From Chlamydiota bacterium (lineage in GTDB: Bacteria > Chlamydiota > Chlamydiia > Chlamydiales > Rhabdochlamydiaceae), in assembly GCA_023269365.1 (NCBI GenBank), contig JAHFTN010000042.1:1-11074 (forward strand): 11,074 nucleotides of DNA. Reading direction: 5' to 3'. Both the position numbers and the translations under genes were made by a program. The notes beneath the pieces were generated by a model. The model saw only the letters and a list, made by a program, of their open reading frames with translations, was not told the origin of the DNA and did no database searches. Below are positions 1 to 4,622 of this stretch, one piece after another; positions within the stretch are counted from its first letter, which is position 1, and the number at the start of each line of letters is the position of its first letter.

Positions 1-1092
1 ATACCCCGGCGCCTTTTCTAAAAGAGAAGAAAAAGCCTCTGGCCCCTGCTCTTTAAGTAACGAATCGGGATCTGTCCCGTCTGGGAGCTCAACGACTTTA
101 ACTTCAATCCCCTTCTTCTGAAAGAGGTGCCCAATTTTAGCGCTCGCCTCCCTCCCCGCGCTGTCGCCATCAAGTGCCAAGTAGACCGTTTTTACGCCGA
201 GCTGAATCAATTCTCTTACATGTTCTTCTCCGAAGGCGGTCCCTTGCCCTGCGACAGCGTAATTAAATCCCGCATGGATGAGGCGCAGACAATCGATCTG
301 CCCCTCGACGATGATCGCCTTGCCCTCTTTGGCAATCCGGCTGCGCCCGTAGCTTAAACCAAAGAGGACCCTCGACTTTTTAAACAGAGCCGTCTCCGGA
401 GTATTTACATACTTGCCGCCAAAGGTCTCCTCTTTGAATTTACGCGCAGAAAACCCGATGACAGCCCCTAAGGGATCGCGGATGGGAAAGGTGATCCGAT
501 CGGAGAAGAAATCGCGCCGCCGTCCCGCCTGCGACACACTGACAAGGCCTGCTGCCTCCAAGAGCCCCCCTTCAATCCCCTTCTCTTGCGCATATTGGAG
601 GAAGAGTGTAGGGCCCTTCGGAGCAAAACCGATCTGAAATCTCTCGATGAAGGCAAGATCTAGCCCCCGCTTGTAAAGGTATTGCAAGGCGACTTGCCCT
701 TCTTCTGAATGCAAAAGCAAGTAGTGATACAATTCAGAGGCGCTCTCAAGCACCTCTTTCAATTTCTGCTTACTCGGGCCCCTGCTCCCGGGCAGCTCTT
801 TGCCCCTTTCCAAAGTGACCTGAAACCGCTCTGCTAGGTGTTCCACCGCCTCACTAAACCCCATCTTGAGGTGAGTCATCAGAAAAGCGATCGCATCTCC
901 ATGGGCCCCGCAACCAAAGCAGTGGTAATGAGAGTCCCCCTTTTGCATCATAAATGACGGGGTTTTCTCCTCGTGAAAAGGACACAGCGCCTTATAAGAA
1001 GCGCCCGAGCGGTGCAGTGAAAGGTGGGACGAGAGCACCTCTGCAAGGTCGATCCTCTGCCTCAGTAGCTCTAAACTCTCTTTTGTAAACAT
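1..1092 (-). CDS. dnaG: DNA primase DnaG (N-terminal 364 residues; C-terminus off the left edge)
   Basis: DnaG makes the short RNA primers that start Okazaki fragments, working with the replicative helicase. The frame is open without a stop from the ATG at 1092 to the window edge, giving 364 of the usual roughly 590 residues. A CHC2-type zinc-binding domain is at the N-terminus, with ligands C37 and H40 (CPFHEEKTPSF) and C58 and C61 (HCFGCG). The catalytic core follows, with an FSDRITFPI stretch. The TOPRIM metal site is complete as far as visible: E263 and D267 in IIVEGQID, D308 and D310 in LDGDSAG, and D338, D341 and D343 in LPDGTDPD. The start fits the family, whose members begin with an ESLxxLRxRID stretch like this one. 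The AAGG before the ATG has no spacer, so the ribosome site is poor. The gene lies 84 bases downstream of the 312-residue gene on the same strand. Missing parts are the end of TOPRIM and the helicase-binding domain. Confidence 0.97.
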   Translation of the reverse strand, partial: MFTKESLELLRQRIDLAEVLSSHLSLHRSGASYKALCPFHEEKTPSFMMQKGDSHYHCFGCGAHGDAIAFLMTHLKMGFSEAVEHLAERFQVTLERGKELPGSRGPSKQKLKEVLESASELYHYLLLHSEEGQVALQYLYKRGLDLAFIERFQIGFAPKGPTLFLQYAQEKGIEGGLLEAAGLVSVSQAGRRRDFFSDRITFPIRDPLGAVIGFSARKFKEETFGGKYVNTPETALFKKSRVLFGLSYGRSRIAKEGKAIIVEGQIDCLRLIHAGFNYAVAGQGTAFGEEHVRELIQLGVKTVYLALDGDSAGREASAKIGHLFQKKGIEVKVVELPDGTDPDSLLKEQGPEAFSSLLEKAPGY

Positions 1093-1176
1093 CCTTGCAG
1101 CATAGCCGATGTAAACACAAAAAACTAGCCCGAATTTACAAGATGTTTGCGAGCGATTTACACAATCTTTTGGCCT
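1093..1176 (-). promoter_or_regulatory. dnaG upstream spacer with repeated TGTAAA/TTTACA motifs
   Basis: This 84-base spacer separates the stop of the upstream hypothetical gene from the dnaG start. It contains TGTAAACA at 1110-1117, a second copy at 1084-1091 running into the dnaG start, and the inverted core TTTACA at 1135-1140 and 1157-1162. The four copies are spaced about 22 to 26 bases apart. I see no convincing -35/-10 pair and no hairpin followed by a T tract. It may therefore be a simple operon spacer, a weak promoter or a protein-binding site. The repeats are seen directly; any regulatory role is a guess. Confidence 0.2.
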
Positions 1177-2115
1177 TCAGTGCATTATATTTTGCAGGGC
1201 AAGAGCCTCTTTCCACACGACAAAGACACTTTCTTTATCAGAAGAGATCTGCTTTTCTTTTTCTTCTTCTGCTATTTTTGATAAAAAAGAAGCAAAATCG
1301 CTGCATTGAGAATGCACTTTATTCCAAACATCGAACCCTTTCATATATAAAAAAGAGTCCAAAGAAACTGTCTTGTTAAAAATACATAGGAAAAAAAATG
1401 GATATATAGAATAGCGTGAAACAAAATCTTTCGTAGAAGCGGAAAACCCTGGGACATGTAAAATTATCTGGAAAGTCAAAACTAAAGTCGCTAAATACAA
1501 TAACGCCGTTTGATGCACTTTTATAAGATATTGTCCGAGCGAGCTGTGAACTCCTGCATTTACCTCATTAGAAATTAGAGTAAAAATTCTAGTGGCTTGC
1601 TTTGGCATCTTCTGGAGAACAAAAGGGAAGACCCTCCCATCCAAAACAGAAACTATCCGGTTATGAACCTTGAGGGTAAATACAACGGTTGCATAGATTG
1701 CAGCGACAGAGAGCGCCACCTTTACAACTCTAGATTCAATAAGGGCGCTGCCTATTCTAGGGAGAGTAATGAAAAAAACTCTTCTCTTTAAAGGGTAAGA
1801 CGGCTCAAAGCTCTTGTTGTTAATCTTTTTAACCCCTAAGATTGTTCTTTGTGGATCGTTAGAAAAAGCCTTGTTAAAAATGGCTTTAAACAGCTGATCT
1901 TCTAGTACGGATAGAGGTTGGTATCTTTCAATATCAGGGGGAATAAAATTTTCAAATTGAGAAAGGGCCTTCAACTCATTCCAAGCTTCTTGCACTTTCG
2001 CTTTATCACCTTTAAGTACCAATATTACGCTTTTGGGACAGGATTCAGGAGCAATGCCTTTAATAGCAGTGAAATAGATGAACTCCCCATTCGAAATCGA
2101 AACAGAAACACTCAT
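1177..2115 (-). CDS. Unrecognised membrane protein, 312 residues
   Basis: I do not recognise this protein. The frame extends up to 2175, but I chose the ATG at 2115. It overlaps the upstream stop as ATGA and is preceded by a perfect GGAGG five bases away (2121-2125 on the plus strand). Residues 1-120 look soluble and mixed alpha/beta. Two clear hydrophobic segments follow at about 130-150 and 203-222. A shorter one at about 236-248 (SIYPFFFLCIF) could be a third. The C-terminus is charged and helical (IAEEEKEKQ near 281-289). There is no obvious signal peptide. The two main segments are about 50 residues apart, which does not match the tight bilobed hairpin of chlamydial Inc proteins. Base composition is AT-rich compared with dnaG and uvrC. 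Translational coupling to the 631-residue gene suggests the two products are made in proportion and may act together. Confidence 0.8.
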   Translation of the reverse strand: MSVSVSISNGEFIYFTAIKGIAPESCPKSVILVLKGDKAKVQEAWNELKALSQFENFIPPDIERYQPLSVLEDQLFKAIFNKAFSNDPQRTILGVKKINNKSFEPSYPLKRRVFFITLPRIGSALIESRVVKVALSVAAIYATVVFTLKVHNRIVSVLDGRVFPFVLQKMPKQATRIFTLISNEVNAGVHSSLGQYLIKVHQTALLYLATLVLTFQIILHVPGFSASTKDFVSRYSIYPFFFLCIFNKTVSLDSFLYMKGFDVWNKVHSQCSDFASFLSKIAEEEKEKQISSDKESVFVVWKEALALQNIMH

Positions 2116-4007
2116 CTTCCCCTCCCCTCGTAGCTCGGTTGCGGGAAAAAGACCCCATGAGAGACAAGTAACCACTCGATCCAGGCGCTAGTTTTTTGTG
2201 TACTATAATCCCCTAGAACTTCTGTTAAAAATTCTTGTCTTCTCTCTCTTTCACAGGCATCTGTTACAACTTCTGTTATGTCAGCAGTCTCGTTTAATAC
2301 CTTCTCCACTGTTTCTAAAGGAACAAAGCCCTCGGTGATTTTCACTATCTCTTTCACGGTTGGTAAAAAAAACAGCCGTTTTTCGATCTGGCTTAGCACC
2401 TCTTCTTCCGAACCTTCTAATGTTAAGGGAAAAATGTTGTCAAAACAGGCTTTGAAAGCCTTTACATCAGGGACATTATGCAACCACCGCTGTGCATGAG
2501 TGCAAGTAAAAACAGCTTCTATAAATGCATCTCGTCGCGTTAAGTTATTTTGATATAGCGACTGAATGTGGGCAAATCCGAGATGATCAATGAATTCTAA
2601 AAGGGGGTAGGATTTCTTTATACCAGAAGCCATCTCCCTTAAAGCTTGATCTTTGAGCTCAGTAATTTTCTTCACCCTGCTCTCGCAAAGAGCTTGCGTT
2701 GCCTCCTTCTTCCAGTCCTCTGCCCCCTCACGGATCCAATCAAAAATTTTATTGCGAAAATCTTCAGAGTTTTCGTAATGGTTCAAAACCGACTCGATGA
2801 TTCTATTGACAGTATATTTTTTAAAAAATAAGCGTAGCAATTCCCTTTGAGGCAAGGCTGTGTTCTGCAAGATGTGCTCAATCACCCCACTCGTTCCCGG
2901 AAATTTTAAAAAAGGCCCAAAAGTTTGTAAATACTGATTGTAATAATGCACCATCATTGCTTCTTGTCTTTTAGGATCTTTTTCTATTCTCCCACAAGCT
3001 AGCTGAGCCTCTTCTTCTGCTATCTTTCTTCTCTCTTTTGCCAACCATGCAAAGAGGGAGTCTTTTAGGGTTGTATGCTCCCCTAGCACAACACTATTAC
3101 ACCTCTGATACCAGTGTTCTGTAATAGCCGCATAGTGAGCTCCACACTCAAACCCTGCTAAAGCCAAATCACGGACAAACTGTGCTTTTGTTTCCAGTAA
3201 ATCGTTAAATTCTTTCTTCCCTGCTTCTGAACACTCTTCAATTACCCTATTTTTCCTTACAAATTCAATAAGATTTTTATTCAATCTATACATCAAAAAA
3301 CGGGTCTTATTTTCAATCGTTTCATAAAATATTTTTAATTTTGTATTTTCGTCAGCTCGAGGGGTTCCCATAAACGGAACTTGATTAGTCACATGTTTAA
3401 TAAAAATGTCTAATCCCTTACCTAATTGTTCTTTATCAAGTTTTGAAAAGGGTAGACTCACATAACCTGGAGCTGAGGGGGTATCAAAATTAATCTGTTT
3501 GAACATTAATGATAGGTTTTTCAACTCTACACTCTTTGGAACCTGACTCATATCAATGGGCAATTCCTCTTGAAGTTGAAAATGAGAAACATCGATCCCC
3601 TCCCCTACAAAAGATTGTAATTCGAGGGAACTCAACTCTTTTCTATTAGAAAACACCTCATAGGTAACTAGTACAATTCTACAAAGAAGAGACCCCATCC
3701 CTTCTATAAACTGAAGCGAGGCGATGTAAAGATTCGAGGGAAATTGAGCAAAGCACAGTCCCCCTCCCAAGGTAAGTGGAGAATGGAGAACATAGGTTCT
3801 AAAAAGCAAGCCTCTAGAAGTATAGACATGGCAAATCACCTTTTTAAAAGCAGAGAAAAATGCTTGAATCGATTTTAAAGAAGAAATCGCCGCGCTCTGC
3901 ACCCTTTCAAGGAGCGTCCCCTCTGGCGAAGAAGGGGCTTTTTTTCGAGGCTGAAAATAAACAGTAAAAGGGATCTCTCCTGCAATTAATTGAACCACTA
4001 GCAACAT
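2112..4007 (-). CDS. Unrecognised large protein, about 631 residues, possibly membrane-associated
   Basis: I do not recognise this protein. The longest frame starts at a TTG at 4154 (680 residues), with an ATG at 4148, but both overlap the preceding gene by about 90 bases and lack a ribosome site. I prefer the ATG at 4007, which follows AAGAGG directly and begins after the preceding stop at 4060. From that start, residues 66-118 are strongly hydrophobic and glycine-rich (for example TLGGGLCFAQF), suggesting one or two membrane segments. The remaining roughly 500 residues are charged and mostly helical, with few long hydrophobic runs. Recognisable but unassigned stretches are VPFMGTPRAD (210-219) and LALAGFECGAHY (281-292), which read like conserved motifs of an unknown family. 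No ATP-binding, protease or nuclease motif is evident. The gene ends in the ATGA overlap with the 312-residue gene. It is AT-rich, locally near 20-35% GC by eye around 3241-3420. Confidence 0.8.
   Translation of the reverse strand: MLLVVQLIAGEIPFTVYFQPRKKAPSSPEGTLLERVQSAAISSLKSIQAFFSAFKKVICHVYTSRGLLFRTYVLHSPLTLGGGLCFAQFPSNLYIASLQFIEGMGSLLCRIVLVTYEVFSNRKELSSLELQSFVGEGIDVSHFQLQEELPIDMSQVPKSVELKNLSLMFKQINFDTPSAPGYVSLPFSKLDKEQLGKGLDIFIKHVTNQVPFMGTPRADENTKLKIFYETIENKTRFLMYRLNKNLIEFVRKNRVIEECSEAGKKEFNDLLETKAQFVRDLALAGFECGAHYAAITEHWYQRCNSVVLGEHTTLKDSLFAWLAKERRKIAEEEAQLACGRIEKDPKRQEAMMVHYYNQYLQTFGPFLKFPGTSGVIEHILQNTALPQRELLRLFFKKYTVNRIIESVLNHYENSEDFRNKIFDWIREGAEDWKKEATQALCESRVKKITELKDQALREMASGIKKSYPLLEFIDHLGFAHIQSLYQNNLTRRDAFIEAVFTCTHAQRWLHNVPDVKAFKACFDNIFPLTLEGSEEEVLSQIEKRLFFLPTVKEIVKITEGFVPLETVEKVLNETADITEVVTDACERERRQEFLTEVLGDYSTQKTSAWIEWLLVSHGVFFPQPSYEGRGR
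2116..2130 (-). promoter_or_regulatory. Strong Shine-Dalgarno site for the 312-residue gene
   Basis: The last codons of the 631-residue gene form a purine tract that contains GGAGG (2121-2125 on the plus strand), five bases before the ATG at 2115. This is the best ribosome site in the window. It decides the start of the downstream gene in favour of 2115 over the earlier in-frame start at 2175. It also encodes the C-terminal EGRGR of the upstream protein, so the site and the upstream coding end are the same bases. Confidence 0.75.
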
Positions 4008-4059
4008 CCTCTTGTTTTTCTGAAAGAAAGTAATGACTTTAAGAATAAAAAGAAAGGGT

Positions 4060-4527
4060 CTAACGACGTGTGGAGAATTTATTTTTAAAAAATTTCTTCC
4101 ACCAAGCCTTAGAGGCGAACTCCCTAAGATGTTGTCTTGCAAGGGCATCAGCAAATGATTTGTAGATAGAAGAGGGGGCCTCAGCAGAAGCTGTTGCTGC
4201 TAGGGTTTTTTGCTGTTCAGACAAGCTGAGCGCCTTGTGGATCTGACCGCGGCAGTTTTGACACCAGAGGAGCAGATTTTTCAGATCCTGATCTAAAATT
4301 TTTAATTGCTCTTGCGCCTCATCGATAGGCCTCTCTTGTTGAGAGGAAAAGCTCGATTCCAACTTGCGCTGGAATGTCTTAATGAGCAGGGGAAGCATCA
4401 CATTTTTAATCTGATCGCGCAGCTGATTTAGAGCGGGTTCCTGAATCGATCCCATTTGGGAAAACCGGGTGGATGTCTCTTCAAGGGCTTCGACAGAAGC
4501 TAGCCACTCTTTATCTTCGTCATTCAT
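4060..4527 (-). CDS. Small hypothetical protein, about 155 residues, in the chlamydial CT793 position
   Basis: The function is unknown. The frame could begin at a GTG at 4542, but the ATG at 4527 has AGAGG five bases upstream, so I use it. The product is hydrophilic, lacks a signal peptide and is predicted by eye to be mostly helical, with coiled-coil-like stretches rich in Q, E, K and L. Two cysteines lie close together (LLWCQNCRGQ), reminiscent of a metal or disulfide pair but without a second pair. The C-terminus is basic and aromatic (WWKKFFKNKF), which could bind nucleic acid or membrane. It is the first gene leftward from the divergent control region and may lead an operon that reaches dnaG. 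Chlamydia has a small hypothetical gene in the equivalent place between mutS and dnaG. I infer homology from position only and have not aligned the two. Confidence 0.8.
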   Translation of the reverse strand: MNDEDKEWLASVEALEETSTRFSQMGSIQEPALNQLRDQIKNVMLPLLIKTFQRKLESSFSSQQERPIDEAQEQLKILDQDLKNLLLWCQNCRGQIHKALSLSEQQKTLAATASAEAPSSIYKSFADALARQHLREFASKAWWKKFFKNKFSTRR

Positions 4528-4547
4528 GAAACCTCTATGCACTGTCT

Positions 4548-4558
4548 TTTAGACTAAA
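4548..4558. promoter_or_regulatory. 11-base palindrome TTTAGACTAAA, possible operator
   Basis: TTTAG-A-CTAAA is a perfect inverted repeat centred on 4553. It lies in the divergent region between the leftward gene (start 4527) and mutS, and it covers the proposed -10 of the leftward promoter. A repressor bound here would block that promoter. The symmetry is directly visible. With only five base pairs per arm, it could be chance. Confidence 0.25.
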
Positions 4559-4579
4559 GAGCCCCTTTCTTTCTGTAAA
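4551..4579 (-). promoter_or_regulatory. Candidate sigma-70-type promoter for the leftward operon
   Basis: Read on the minus strand, TTTACA (4574-4579) matches the -35 consensus TTGACA at five of six positions. TAGTCT (4551-4556) lies exactly 17 bases further on as a weak -10 (three of six). Transcription would begin near 4544, leaving a short leader with the AGAGG site before the ATG at 4527. The -10 lies inside a perfect 11-base palindrome and the -35 lies inside a hairpin arm, so the promoter could be operator-controlled. The weak -10 limits confidence. Confidence 0.4.
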
Positions 4580-4583
4580 GGGG
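4562..4583. repeat. Inverted repeat CCCCTTT / AAAGGGG in the divergent region
   Basis: A perfect seven-base inverted repeat (4562-4568 and 4577-4583) flanks an eight-base loop. It is not a Rho-independent terminator: neither strand has a T tract after the stem, and it lies between divergent starts, where no transcript should end. One arm overlaps the proposed leftward -35. It may be an operator, or a hairpin in the mutS leader if mutS transcription begins upstream of it. Confidence 0.3.
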
Positions 4584-4586
4584 AAA

Positions 4587-4615
4587 TTTCTCTTCGCTTT
4601 CTTTCTCCCTTTTTT
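4587..4615 (+). promoter_or_regulatory. Pyrimidine tract upstream of mutS
   Basis: Twenty-eight of 29 bases here are C or T (the exception is G at 4596). The tract ends seven bases before the first mutS ATG. The leader lacks a proper Shine-Dalgarno sequence, so a pyrimidine-rich region could serve as a landing site for ribosomal protein S1. Alternatively it is spacer. I could not identify a convincing -35/-10 pair for mutS. The composition is observed and the role is speculative. Confidence 0.25.
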
Positions 4616-4622
4616 GTATTTT

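Noticed and set aside
1157..1165. TTTACACAA as a DnaA box near dnaG.
   Set aside because: It differs from TTATCCACA at several positions, and no cluster of boxes or origin-like features accompanies it.
1095..1379. A 94-codon plus-strand open frame covering the dnaG spacer and the end of the 312-residue gene.
   Set aside because: Most of it is antisense to the coding sequence there, its composition follows the AT-rich DNA, and no ribosome site precedes it.
1177..2115. The 312-residue protein as a chlamydial Inc (inclusion membrane) protein.
   Set aside because: Inc proteins have two hydrophobic helices separated by a very short loop. Here the two segments are about 50 residues apart, so the bilobed pattern is absent.
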